Shown here piece by piece: positions 15,483-22,132 of a DNA stretch of 22,132 nt. Both the position numbers and the translations under genes were made by a program. Positions within the stretch are counted from its first letter, which is position 1. Every line of letters begins with the position of its first letter. The DNA lies in assembly GCA_944391545.1 (NCBI GenBank), contig CALXTZ010000007.1, forward strand, positions 1 to 22,132, written 5' to 3'. A model generated the notes under the pieces. The model was not told the origin of the DNA and did no database searches. It saw nothing but the letters and a program-made list of their open reading frames with translations. This DNA comes from an uncultured Alphaproteobacteria bacterium (GTDB lineage: Bacteria > Pseudomonadota > Alphaproteobacteria > CAAHEQ01 > UBA3637).

Positions 15483-17186
15483 ATGGACGACACAAAATAT
15501 CTGATTACCAGCGCATTGCCTTATATTAACGGACAACCTCACTTGGGGCACATGGTCGGGTGCTTGCTGCCCAGCGATGTGTATGCTCGTTTCATGCGCC
15601 AAATGGGAAAAGATGTTTTGTATATTTGCGGAACGGACGAACATGGGACGGCTTCCGAAGTCGGCGCGCTGAACGAAGGATTGAGCGTTGAAGACTACTG
15701 CAAAAAATATCACGACGTTCATGCCGAAATTTATAAAGCGTTTGATTTGTCTTTTGATTATTTCGGACGCACCAGTTCCGAACAAAACAAAGAAATCACG
15801 TATCATATTTTTGAACAGCTGGATAAAAACGGCTATATTGAAGAACGCACCATCAAACAAGTTTATTCGATTGATGATCAGATGTTTTTGGCTGACCGTT
15901 ATATTACCGGCACCTGCCCTTATTGCGGATACGACAAAGCACGCGGCGATCAATGCGAAAATTGCACCAAAGTGTTGGATCCGACGGATTTGATTGATGC
16001 CAAAAGCACCATTTCCGGATCCGGTAATTTGGAAGTGCGTGAAACAAAACATCTGTTTATCAAGTTGCCGGCATTGGAAGAACAATTGAAAAAATGGCTG
16101 GAGACAAAGGAATATTCCTGGCCGGACGTTGCTTATTCCATTGCCAAAAAGTGGTTAAAAGAAGGATTGCAGGAACGGTGTATTACCCGTGATTTAAAAT
16201 GGGGGTTCCCGGTACCGAAGCCCGGCTTTGAAGATAAAGTTTTCTATGTTTGGTTTGACGCGCCGATCGGCTATATCGGCATCACCAAGCAATGGAGCGA
16301 TGAAAAACCGGAGTCCCGGCATTGGAAAGACTGGTGGCTCAATGCGCCGCACGTCAAGCATGTTGAATTTATGGGAAAAGATAACGTTCCGTTCCATACA
16401 ATTACGTTCCCGGCGCAGTTGCTCGGAACACAGGAAGCTTGGACGCAGGTTGATTTCTTAAAAGGGATGAGTTATTTAACTTTCAACGGCGGTAAATTTT
16501 CCAAATCCGAACACCGCGGTGTGTTTGCGGCGGATGCGGTGGCAGAATTCCCGGTTGATTATTGGCGGTATTGGTTAATGGCCAATGCACCCGAATCTTC
16601 CGATGCTTCTTTTACTTTTGAAGCTTTTGCCAATACGATCAACAAAGATTTAAACGATGTTTTAGGCAACTTTATCAACCGTGTCATGAAAATGACGACG
16701 AACAACTTCGGGCCGGTTGTTCCGCAAGGCGGCGACACCACGGACGAAGAAAAAGCGCTGTTTACCCGGATGGATGAGTTGGTGAACAATTACACAACTT
16801 TCTTGACGGAACTGGAATTCAGAAAAGCTTTTGCCACGCTGCGTGAAATGTGGGTTGAAGGAAACAACTACATCGCGCGCAACGAACCGTGGAAAGTCGT
16901 CAAAACCGATCAAGACCGAGCGGCTTGCATTTTGCGAACGGCATTGAACTTAATTCGGATTTATGCGATTTTATCGGCGCCGATTATGCCGCAAACAGCT
17001 GCCAAAATGTTGAACTTGATAAACGTTTCGTCCGAACCGCTTGGTTGGATTAACGAACCGATGGCAGAGGCTTTGATATGCCTCAAACCCGGACATCCGC
17101 TTTGTCAGCCGGAATTGCTGTTCTCCAAGATCCCGCCTGAAAAAGTTGAAGAACTGGCCGTCAAATATAAAGAAAAAGAGGCATAA
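15483..17186 (+). CDS. metG: Methionyl-tRNA synthetase
   Basis: Charges elongator and initiator tRNA-Met. The 567 residues fit the form without the C-terminal dimerisation domain. The HIGH motif is H-L-G-H at 20-23, preceded by A-L-P-Y-I-N-G. A four-cysteine zinc knuckle is visible (Cys145, Cys148, Cys158, Cys161) in the connective peptide. The second signature reads K-F-S-K-S at 338-342, a common MetG variant of KMSKS. V-W-F-D-A-P-I-G-Y-I is at 256-265. AAAGGA lies about 8 bases before the ATG, and a promoter with an overlapping palindrome is upstream. The pyrD-like gene starts three bases after the stop. Confidence 0.95.
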   Translation: MDDTKYLITSALPYINGQPHLGHMVGCLLPSDVYARFMRQMGKDVLYICGTDEHGTASEVGALNEGLSVEDYCKKYHDVHAEIYKAFDLSFDYFGRTSSEQNKEITYHIFEQLDKNGYIEERTIKQVYSIDDQMFLADRYITGTCPYCGYDKARGDQCENCTKVLDPTDLIDAKSTISGSGNLEVRETKHLFIKLPALEEQLKKWLETKEYSWPDVAYSIAKKWLKEGLQERCITRDLKWGFPVPKPGFEDKVFYVWFDAPIGYIGITKQWSDEKPESRHWKDWWLNAPHVKHVEFMGKDNVPFHTITFPAQLLGTQEAWTQVDFLKGMSYLTFNGGKFSKSEHRGVFAADAVAEFPVDYWRYWLMANAPESSDASFTFEAFANTINKDLNDVLGNFINRVMKMTTNNFGPVVPQGGDTTDEEKALFTRMDELVNNYTTFLTELEFRKAFATLREMWVEGNNYIARNEPWKVVKTDQDRAACILRTALNLIRIYAILSAPIMPQTAAKMLNLINVSSEPLGWINEPMAEALICLKPGHPLCQPELLFSKIPPEKVEELAVKYKEKEA

Positions 17187-17189
17187 CTC

Positions 17190-18323
17190 ATGACCCAGAA
17201 CCGCGCCCCGCTTACCTTTTGGGAAAAAATCACAAAACAGCTTTTTTTTGCTATTTGGTTTTTTGCTAAAAAGATAAGCCCGGACGCGGCTCGTCAGCTT
17301 TTATACTGGGGTATTTCCGATAAAGCGCTGGTAAGTCAGCCCTTTGCCGCCCCTTCTCTTCACATGGAAACGCTCGGTAAAACATTCCCGAACCCGATTG
17401 GGATCGCTGCCGGCTTTGATAAAGAAGTCAAATATAATGACGAATTAATCCGCAACGGATTTGGGTTTGGCGAATTGGGAACTTTCACCTATAAACCGAA
17501 TCATGCGCCGCAAAAGACGCATTTTATTCCGGCCAAGCGAGCTATTTTGGTTGAATCGGAAAGCTTCCCCAACTGCGGGATCGTTAATCTGGGCAATAAG
17601 TTGATTGCCAGGCGACGGTTGCCTCATATTGTCGGGGTTAACATTTCCTCTTCCCTGGACATTGATGAACGCAACATCGGCCAATTTTTGGAATACCTGG
17701 AACAAGATCTTATCCATTCTATCCAACACGTTGCGCCTTATTGCGATTTTATTACGTTGAATTTATCTCATCCCGGCATGCCGATTTCGACCCTGATACA
17801 TAATCCGGCACAGCTGGGGTTATTGCTGCGTCAAATCAAGCAGCAAATCAAAAAATTTGCGCCGATTATTACGCCGAAACTGATTTTAAAAATTCCTTAT
17901 GACGGGCAAATCAATGTTCAACTTTTGTCCGATATGTTGATAGAAGAGCAAGTCGACGGTTTAATTGTGGCAGGCTTTTCGGCTTCTAAATCCATTAAGC
18001 AAATTCTGCCGGATCCGCGCGTAAAAGGGTGCATTGCCGGCGAACCGTTAAAAGATCCGTCGACAGAGCTGTTGCGACGTTTTTATCTGGCAACGCGCGG
18101 GAAAATAACGTTGATTGCGTGCGGCGGTGTTTTCACCGGGCGTGATGCTTTTGAAAAAATCAAAGCCGGCGCCAGTTTGATTCAATTGCACAGCGCTATT
18201 TTGTACGAAGGCGTTGAAATTGCAAACAAAATCAACCGGGAATTAAGCCTTATTTTACGGAAAAACGGTTTAAAATCGGTTCAAGAAGCTGTCGGCAAAA
18301 CAGCAGAATTATTTTCACATTGA
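17190..18323 (+). CDS. Divergent dihydroorotate dehydrogenase-like flavoprotein
   Basis: A 377-residue protein with the class 2 (quinone-dependent) PyrD plan: an amphipathic N-terminal membrane-binding helix pair (about 10-42) and a TIM barrel with N-P-I-G-I-A-A-G-F-D-K at 68-78, G-F-G-E-L-G-T at 92-98, and A-C-G-G-V-F-T-G-R-D-A-F-E-K-I-K-A-G-A-S-L-I-Q-L near the C-terminus (FMN phosphate site). The canonical N-I-S-S-P-N-T segment reads N191-L-S-H194-P-G-M, so His replaces the catalytic Ser (E. coli Ser175). The orotate-contacting T-N-T segment reads A-G-F-S-A-S at 261-266, and the usual G-F-N-N region is also altered. It may be a degraded PyrD or a flavoenzyme with another substrate; for that reason no symbol is given. 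It follows metG by three bases, and its stop overlaps the promoter of the next gene. Confidence 0.75.
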   Translation: MTQNRAPLTFWEKITKQLFFAIWFFAKKISPDAARQLLYWGISDKALVSQPFAAPSLHMETLGKTFPNPIGIAAGFDKEVKYNDELIRNGFGFGELGTFTYKPNHAPQKTHFIPAKRAILVESESFPNCGIVNLGNKLIARRRLPHIVGVNISSSLDIDERNIGQFLEYLEQDLIHSIQHVAPYCDFITLNLSHPGMPISTLIHNPAQLGLLLRQIKQQIKKFAPIITPKLILKIPYDGQINVQLLSDMLIEEQVDGLIVAGFSASKSIKQILPDPRVKGCIAGEPLKDPSTELLRRFYLATRGKITLIACGGVFTGRDAFEKIKAGASLIQLHSAILYEGVEIANKINRELSLILRKNGLKSVQEAVGKTAELFSH

Positions 18324-18348
18324 CATCTGTTTGCGTTTTTTTCATAAT
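18320..18348 (+). promoter_or_regulatory. Strong sigma-70 promoter of the second prepilin-like gene
   Basis: TTGACA (18320-18325), a 17-base spacer and CATAAT (18343-18348). The -35 is perfect and the -10 matches at five of six positions, making this the best promoter in the window. Transcription would start near 18355, which favours ATG 18373 over ATG 18358 as the first usable start. The -35 overlaps the end of the pyrD-like gene. Confidence 0.7.
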
Positions 18349-18372
18349 AAAGCGCATATGAAAGGGAAAAAA

Positions 18373-20628
18373 ATGACACAACACTTCAATCGCTTAACAC
18401 TTACCCCCCCCCCCCGGAACAAGGATAACGGCCGATTTACGGCATTTTTCAAACAGTTCAAATTAGCTAATCGTTTCAGGAAAAAGGCTTCCCCTGCACT
18501 CCGTGGGACGACCCGCGAGAGGCGAGGAGCCGGGGCAACCCTTGGGAAAATTTTGGATGTATTTATCGGTCGTTTCTTTACGGCCGGGGTGCACTTTCCG
18601 CGCCCCCGCCCCGACCGTTCGGAACGGCACATGGTTATCTCGGCCCCGCCGAAAAAGTTCGGACGTGCGGTCCCCTTACAAATCGGCGGAACGCACCCCT
18701 GCACCCTTTCGCCCCGCCGATGGGCAACACCATCCGGAATGTCTCCCCAATCCGGCAGGACCCTTTTAGAAATGCTGGCGGTTCTGGCCATCGTGGGGAT
18801 TTTATCCGTTGCTGCTTTGGCCGGCCTCACATGGGCTATGGCGAAATATCGCGCCAACGATACCATGCACGATGTCACCCTTTGGACGTTCGCCGCTTTG
18901 GACAGTAACCAACTTTATGATATGTCTTCCGGGCAATTGGTCTTGCCCGAACTCGGTTCTGTCTCTACACACGGTTATCCTATGGCCGTGTGGATCCAAG
19001 ACAAAGATGTCTTTACCGTTCATGTCAATGACGTCCCTAAACGCGTTTGTTCCCTTATGCTGGATATGATCGATGAAAACCAAGCCGTCACTGTCAATGA
19101 CATTCGATATGATACCACCGATATTTGTACAAACGACACTAATACGTTGGTTTTCTACATGAACAAAGACAGGAGTAATGTGGGCAGCATTTGCATTCCG
19201 TCTTGTGCTGACGGAGAAACGTGTTGCGGCGGGGAATGCCGTACCATCACAACGCCGTGTGGGGCGGATGGATGTACGGATTGCGGCGGTGATTATTGTA
19301 CAACGTCCAACACCTGTTGTCCGACGCCGACAGCCACAAAATGCGGTGACAATGATTGTTGTGACACAAAGTGTTGTCATGGAATCTGTTGTGCGGAAAG
19401 TTATATGACGTGTGATACCACGACAACCTGCGGGTGTCCGAACAATATGGTGCCGGATGCGGACACAGGCGCTTGTAAATGTCCCGATGAGGCCCCGTAC
19501 ATGTGGAAGGATGAAGAAGGTACACCACAAGCCTGTTGTGCAGCCGGATACATTTTTTCTCAAAACGTCTGCAGTCGTCTGACATGTAATTATGAAGGCG
19601 GAAATTGCACTTTAAACGGCACACAATGTGGAACAGCCTGTACAAATATCGGCGATCCGGATGCGTTCCAATGCTCCAGTGGATTTTGTTCCTCCTTGTG
19701 GTGTCCCAAAGGATGGCATTTTGCAAAACCAAATTATTACGGTATGAATAAATATATTTGTGAAAAAGAGTCAGATCCCTTGTGCACGCAAATAAGATTA
19801 AGCGGTTCGTATGTACGATGGGCGCGATTCCCGGATGGTAAAACCTATAGCTGCTGTACAGCCAATGCCGATTGTCAATGCACGAAAGGTGTTTGTGATG
19901 CTTCCATTTGTACAGATTTAGGGGGGACGTATGTTTACTTATCACTGTTAGGCTACTGTTCTTTTGAACATGCCGGCAACACCGTTAATTGCACGCAAAC
20001 CGGTTCTGCTTGGGAATGCGCTTTTTCAAACGGCGTGATATGTGCCGCCGATTGTACCGATCCGCCGTCGTGTAACGGGCAATGCGATACGTTAAAATGT
20101 TGGTCTTCCTTTACTTATGATGCAGATACAGGCATGTGTCAAAAAGACAATGTTTATTGTGACAAACCAAATGATTACATCGCTTGTTACTTAAAGGTCG
20201 ATGATGCCCTTAAACGATGCGGATCAGTTTGTACGAGCCCGCCGGTCTGCTCAAACGGCATGTGCACGGACATTTGCCCAATCGGTTGGACATTCGGATA
20301 CAGCAGCAGAACAGATACTTTCGGGTGCCACAAGGACAACATCCTGATGTACAAAACATCCGGGGTCGGAAAAGTTACAGCTCTTGCAGACGGAACGATT
20401 TGTGCAGAGCAATGTGATTTATCGACCGGGAATTTAAAAGATTGCGCGATTTTGCTTGGCGAAGCATGCCGTGAAGCGGATGATGACAGATGTTTAACAT
20501 CCACCAATGGGATAGATATGACCGTTACCAGTTGTCGTTGCACGGGAAAAGAAACGGTTGTAGGAGATAAAACGTATTGTTGCCCCGCCGAACACACCTA
20601 CGTTAACGGAGGGTGCGTGATTATCTGA
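18373..20628 (+). CDS. Prepilin-like cysteine-rich surface protein with long leader frame
   Basis: The frame is open from ATG 18373 (AAAGGG 6 bases upstream) to the stop at 20628. The pilin signal is M-S-P-Q-S-G then R-T-L-L-E at 18739-18771: Gly at -1, Glu at +5, then a hydrophobic helix like that of the 1-1367 protein. Starting at 18373 adds about 122 residues before that point, encoded by GC-rich DNA and interrupted by C12; such a leader is abnormally long, so the true start may be 18739, but ATG 18739 has no clear ribosome binding site. The globular part (to about 19160) shares K/Y-R-V-C and D-I-C landmarks with the first protein. The tail has roughly 70 cysteines in about 500 residues, first as dense CC-rich clusters, then as degenerate repeats. 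Probable exported, disulfide-rich minor pilin or adhesin; target unknown. Confidence 0.75.
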   Translation: MTQHFNRLTLTPPPRNKDNGRFTAFFKQFKLANRFRKKASPALRGTTRERRGAGATLGKILDVFIGRFFTAGVHFPRPRPDRSERHMVISAPPKKFGRAVPLQIGGTHPCTLSPRRWATPSGMSPQSGRTLLEMLAVLAIVGILSVAALAGLTWAMAKYRANDTMHDVTLWTFAALDSNQLYDMSSGQLVLPELGSVSTHGYPMAVWIQDKDVFTVHVNDVPKRVCSLMLDMIDENQAVTVNDIRYDTTDICTNDTNTLVFYMNKDRSNVGSICIPSCADGETCCGGECRTITTPCGADGCTDCGGDYCTTSNTCCPTPTATKCGDNDCCDTKCCHGICCAESYMTCDTTTTCGCPNNMVPDADTGACKCPDEAPYMWKDEEGTPQACCAAGYIFSQNVCSRLTCNYEGGNCTLNGTQCGTACTNIGDPDAFQCSSGFCSSLWCPKGWHFAKPNYYGMNKYICEKESDPLCTQIRLSGSYVRWARFPDGKTYSCCTANADCQCTKGVCDASICTDLGGTYVYLSLLGYCSFEHAGNTVNCTQTGSAWECAFSNGVICAADCTDPPSCNGQCDTLKCWSSFTYDADTGMCQKDNVYCDKPNDYIACYLKVDDALKRCGSVCTSPPVCSNGMCTDICPIGWTFGYSSRTDTFGCHKDNILMYKTSGVGKVTALADGTICAEQCDLSTGNLKDCAILLGEACREADDDRCLTSTNGIDMTVTSCRCTGKETVVGDKTYCCPAEHTYVNGGCVII
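18404..18415 (+). repeat. C12 homopolymer in the prepilin leader frame
   Basis: Twelve consecutive C, spanning roughly codons 11-15 of the frame that begins at ATG 18373. With twelve C the leader frame is joined to the pilin frame; 11 or 13 would break it. A tract of the same length, as G on the coding strand, lies upstream of the other prepilin-like gene. Confidence 0.9.
18416..18738 (+). other. GC-rich leader region between the C12 tract and the pilin signal
   Basis: This 323-base stretch is clearly richer in G+C than its neighbours: the 60-base blocks from 18601 and 18661 hold 40 and 41 G/C. All of it is open in the pilin frame, and long open frames also exist on the other strand, as GC-rich DNA allows. 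The encoded segment is basic and Pro/Arg-rich with no domain that I recognise. It contains the palindrome CCGTTC-G-GAACGG (18615-18627) and a stronger hairpin (18682-18721). It could be coding leader, a regulatory 5' UTR, or an inserted element; the sequence alone does not decide. Confidence 0.5.
18682..18721 (+). promoter_or_regulatory. GC hairpin just upstream of the pilin ATG
   Basis: ATCGGCGG (18682-18689) pairs perfectly with CCGCCGAT (18714-18721) across 24 bases. It ends 17 bases before ATG 18739 and has no T-run, so it is not a terminator. If 18739 is a real start, the hairpin could control its translation. Confidence 0.4.
19615..20463 (+). repeat. Degenerate cysteine-spaced coding repeats
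   Basis: Four blocks start near 19615, 20029, 20212 and 20389. Each begins with a variant of [ND]-G-x-x-C-x-x-x-C, and the first three continue C-x-G-x-C then [CS]-x-x-G/S-[WF]-x-F/Y, ending near G/M-C-x-K-D-N or I-C-E-K-E. The cysteine spacing is kept while other residues and block lengths differ. They look like duplicated small disulfide domains. Confidence 0.6.
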
Positions 20629-20631
20629 TTA

Positions 20632-21381
20632 TTATTTTTTCGGCAGGCGGCGCAAAATCGGGTGGATCAGACAACAAGGCAACGCACTCATCACCCAGGC
20701 CGCTACCGCCATCGGCCACGGAAAAGCAATAACGGCTTTGTTTTTCTTCAATCCCTTTTGAATGCGCAAAGCCGCCTTTTCCGGTGTCATCAAAAAAGGC
20801 ATCGGAAAGCGGTTCACGTCCGTCAGAGGCGTTTTGATAAATCCGGGACAAATGACATTCACCCGAATCCCTTCTTGATACAACCATCCGCGCAAAGCTT
20901 CTCCCCATGCTTTGACACAGGCTTTGCCGGCCGAATAAGCCGGCGCACTCGGCAAACCCCGATATCCCGCAATAGACGCAACAATGCCGATTTGTCCGGA
21001 TCCGCGTTTACGCATCCTTTCCAAAGCCGGTAAAACCGTATTCACAACGCCGTTAATATTTGTATTAAAGACTTGACGCGTTTGAACCGAATCTTCGGCC
21101 TCGCCCAACACGCCACCCGAAATACCGGCATTCGCAATGACCAAATCCAACGGATGTACCGAATCGGCATTGATAACAGCTTCCTGAACCGCAAAAGCGT
21201 CCGTCACATCAAACAAATACGTATACGTCACCGCCCCTTTTTCCTTACAAACCGCCGCCGTTTCATACAATCGTTCCTTATTCCGTCCACATAAAAACAA
21301 AACAACACCCTCGCCGGCATAAGCGATAGCCAAAGCACGCCCCAACCCGCTGGAAGCACCTGTGATAAAAATGGATTTCAT
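20632..21381 (-). CDS. Short-chain dehydrogenase/reductase
   Basis: A classical SDR of 249 residues using NAD(P)H. The Rossmann glycine motif G-A-S-S-G-L-G is at 8-14; the Cys-Gly-Arg after strand 2 hints at NADP preference. N-A-G is at 84-86, and the catalytic Ser136, Tyr149 and Lys153 (Y-S-A-G-K) are all present. C-P-G-F-I-x-T-P-L-T follows. A hydrophobic stretch near the C-terminus (about 218-240) may associate with the membrane. Start 21381 is chosen because GGAGG lies 4-5 bases upstream and the Rossmann strand begins there. It is 11 bases downstream of the transglycosylase gene on the same strand. Substrate cannot be told from sequence. Its stop is three bases from the convergent prepilin-like gene, with no terminator between. 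Confidence 0.9.
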   Translation of the reverse strand: MKSIFITGASSGLGRALAIAYAGEGVVLFLCGRNKERLYETAAVCKEKGAVTYTYLFDVTDAFAVQEAVINADSVHPLDLVIANAGISGGVLGEAEDSVQTRQVFNTNINGVVNTVLPALERMRKRGSGQIGIVASIAGYRGLPSAPAYSAGKACVKAWGEALRGWLYQEGIRVNVICPGFIKTPLTDVNRFPMPFLMTPEKAALRIQKGLKKNKAVIAFPWPMAVAAWVMSALPCCLIHPILRRLPKK

Positions 21382-21392
21382 TTTTCCTCCCT

Positions 21393-22132
21393 TTAGTTCT
21401 CCGGATGATCCAACGCCACATACGTCGGCCACTTGCCTTCAATTAAATTATCCATCGAAAATACCGGTTGATTCATCAACGTCCGATAAATCCAATAATT
21501 TGCCATAATGCGTTCGACAAACCCACGCGTTTCGCGGAAAGGGATGCTTTCAATGAACAACAACGGATCATCGTTGTATTTCATCCGCTTTTTGAGCTTC
21601 ATCAGACTGCCCGGCCCGGAATTATACGCAACAGCCGTAAAAATCAAATTATTTTGAATGTTTTTATCACGCATCAACCATAAAATATACTGTTGCCCCA
21701 AAGCCAGATTGTATTCCGGTTCATTCAATCGTTTACGATCCCACTGCATCCCCAAAGACCTTGCCAGTTCCCGTGCATTGTCCGGCATAATCTGCATCAA
21801 TCCGGCCGCGCCGGCGCTGCTGGTTGCACGCGCATTAAAACAAGATTCCTGTTTAACGAAAGCAAAGACCAACGCTTTATCGACTTTCCATCCGTTTTGA
21901 GGCGTCCAATTCGGTGCCGGATAACGCCCGCCGTCTTCGTCGTCATCCAACCGTCCCGAAATTAATGTTAAATCTTCGGCAATGCCGTTTTTTTCCGCGA
22001 CAACGGACAACAAAGCTTTGGTCGACCGATCCGCCTTTAAAAACAAAGCCGTCAATTCCTGCTCTGCCAGTTTATCCTGCCCGATTTGTTTGAGCGCCAA
22101 AACCCGCTGAAATGTCGGATGAGAAAAAGATT
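21393..22132 (-). CDS. Soluble lytic murein transglycosylase, N-terminus cut by window edge
   Basis: Cleaves peptidoglycan glycan strands in the periplasm to give 1,6-anhydromuropeptides. The frame is open to the right edge; only the C-terminal 246 or so residues are present. The SLT catalytic domain has V-K-Q-E-S-C-F-N-A-R-A-T-S with the catalytic Glu, then G-A-A-G-L-M-Q-I-M-P, N-L-A-L-G-Q-Q-Y-I, A-V-A-Y-N-S-G-P-G and a C-terminal I-P-F-R-E-T-R-G-F-V-E-R-I-M segment. All are typical of the Slt family. A Cys replaces the more usual Ala/Arg after E-S. The missing part should contain the signal peptide and the alpha-superhelical ring domain, of which the last helices are seen at the edge. It probably shares a transcript with the SDR gene. 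Confidence 0.9.
   Translation of the reverse strand, partial: SFSHPTFQRVLALKQIGQDKLAEQELTALFLKADRSTKALLSVVAEKNGIAEDLTLISGRLDDDEDGGRYPAPNWTPQNGWKVDKALVFAFVKQESCFNARATSSAGAAGLMQIMPDNARELARSLGMQWDRKRLNEPEYNLALGQQYILWLMRDKNIQNNLIFTAVAYNSGPGSLMKLKKRMKYNDDPLLFIESIPFRETRGFVERIMANYWIYRTLMNQPVFSMDNLIEGKWPTYVALDHPEN

Noticed and set aside
18404..18415. The C12 tract as a plain sequencing artefact
   Set aside because: Length error is possible, but a second tract of equal length beside a paralogous gene makes artefact alone unlikely. The exact length should not be trusted without reads.
18586..18699. GGGGTGC (18586-18592) and GCACCCC (18693-18699) as the ends of an invertible element
   Set aside because: Seven-base arms 100 bases apart in GC-rich DNA are expected by chance, and no recombinase or promoter switch is visible.
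18342..18878. A 178-codon minus-strand open frame across the GC-rich leader and pilin signal
   Set aside because: It runs antisense through the pilin helix, has no recognisable domain and no convincing ribosome binding site; GC-rich DNA leaves frames open by composition.
19247..19945. Long minus-strand frames opposite the cysteine-rich tail
   Set aside because: The His/Arg/Thr-rich translations are mirror effects of Cys-rich codon content; no family pattern is seen.

Overview
The window reads as a dense chromosomal segment of an uncultured flagellated alphaproteobacterium. MipZ, DUF4167, DUF6468 and MotE-like proteins are characteristic of Alphaproteobacteria, a single bifunctional Rsh protein is typical of them, and LpxC indicates a lipid A outer membrane. 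The two GR[T]-[ML]LEM prepilin proteins with long cysteine-rich tails remind me of uncultured, often gut-associated, Rhodospirillales-like lineages; that narrower placement is an impression, not a proof.

Layout. 1-1367 (-): a prepilin-like cysteine-rich protein, cut by the left edge. About 1435-1535: a G12 tract next to a TTGACA box, then two terminators. 1567-3666 (-): mipZ then ugd, i.e. division-site placement and UDP-glucuronate synthesis. 3840-4838 (+): trpS, convergent with lpxC (4840-5784, -). 6000-6542 (+): a DUF4167 protein. 6638-12378 (+): a tightly packed flagellar motor operon of seven genes (fliL, fliM, DUF6468, motE-like, an OmpA/MotB-like protein, a second MotB-like protein, and a secreted helical-repeat protein), with overlaps or 1-2 base gaps throughout. 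12344-15338 (-): rpoZ, rsh and acpS, linking RNA polymerase omega, (p)ppGpp and lipid/ACP maturation. 15483-18323 (+): metG and a strongly diverged pyrD-like gene. 18373-20628 (+): a second prepilin-like cysteine-rich protein with a C12 tract and a long GC-rich leader. 20632-22132 (-): a soluble lytic transglycosylase (cut by the right edge) and a short-chain dehydrogenase.

How the parts relate. Most of the window is envelope, motility, division and translation housekeeping. The unusual component is the pair of prepilin-like genes about 17 kb apart. They share an N-terminal pilin module but carry different cysteine-rich tails with internal repeats (an EGF-like motif and 55-residue tandem repeats in one, degenerate 60-140-residue blocks in the other). 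Each has a 12-base G/C homopolymer close to its 5' end: next to a -35-like box in the first, inside an open leader frame in the second. This is the arrangement expected of phase-variable surface proteins, and it is the main lead here. The second lead is the pyrD-like protein, which keeps FMN-site motifs but has lost the catalytic serine and several orotate-contact residues.

No tRNA, rRNA, CRISPR array or insertion sequence was recognised. The only stretch over 300 bases without a confident gene is the GC-rich leader between the C12 tract and the pilin start at 18739.
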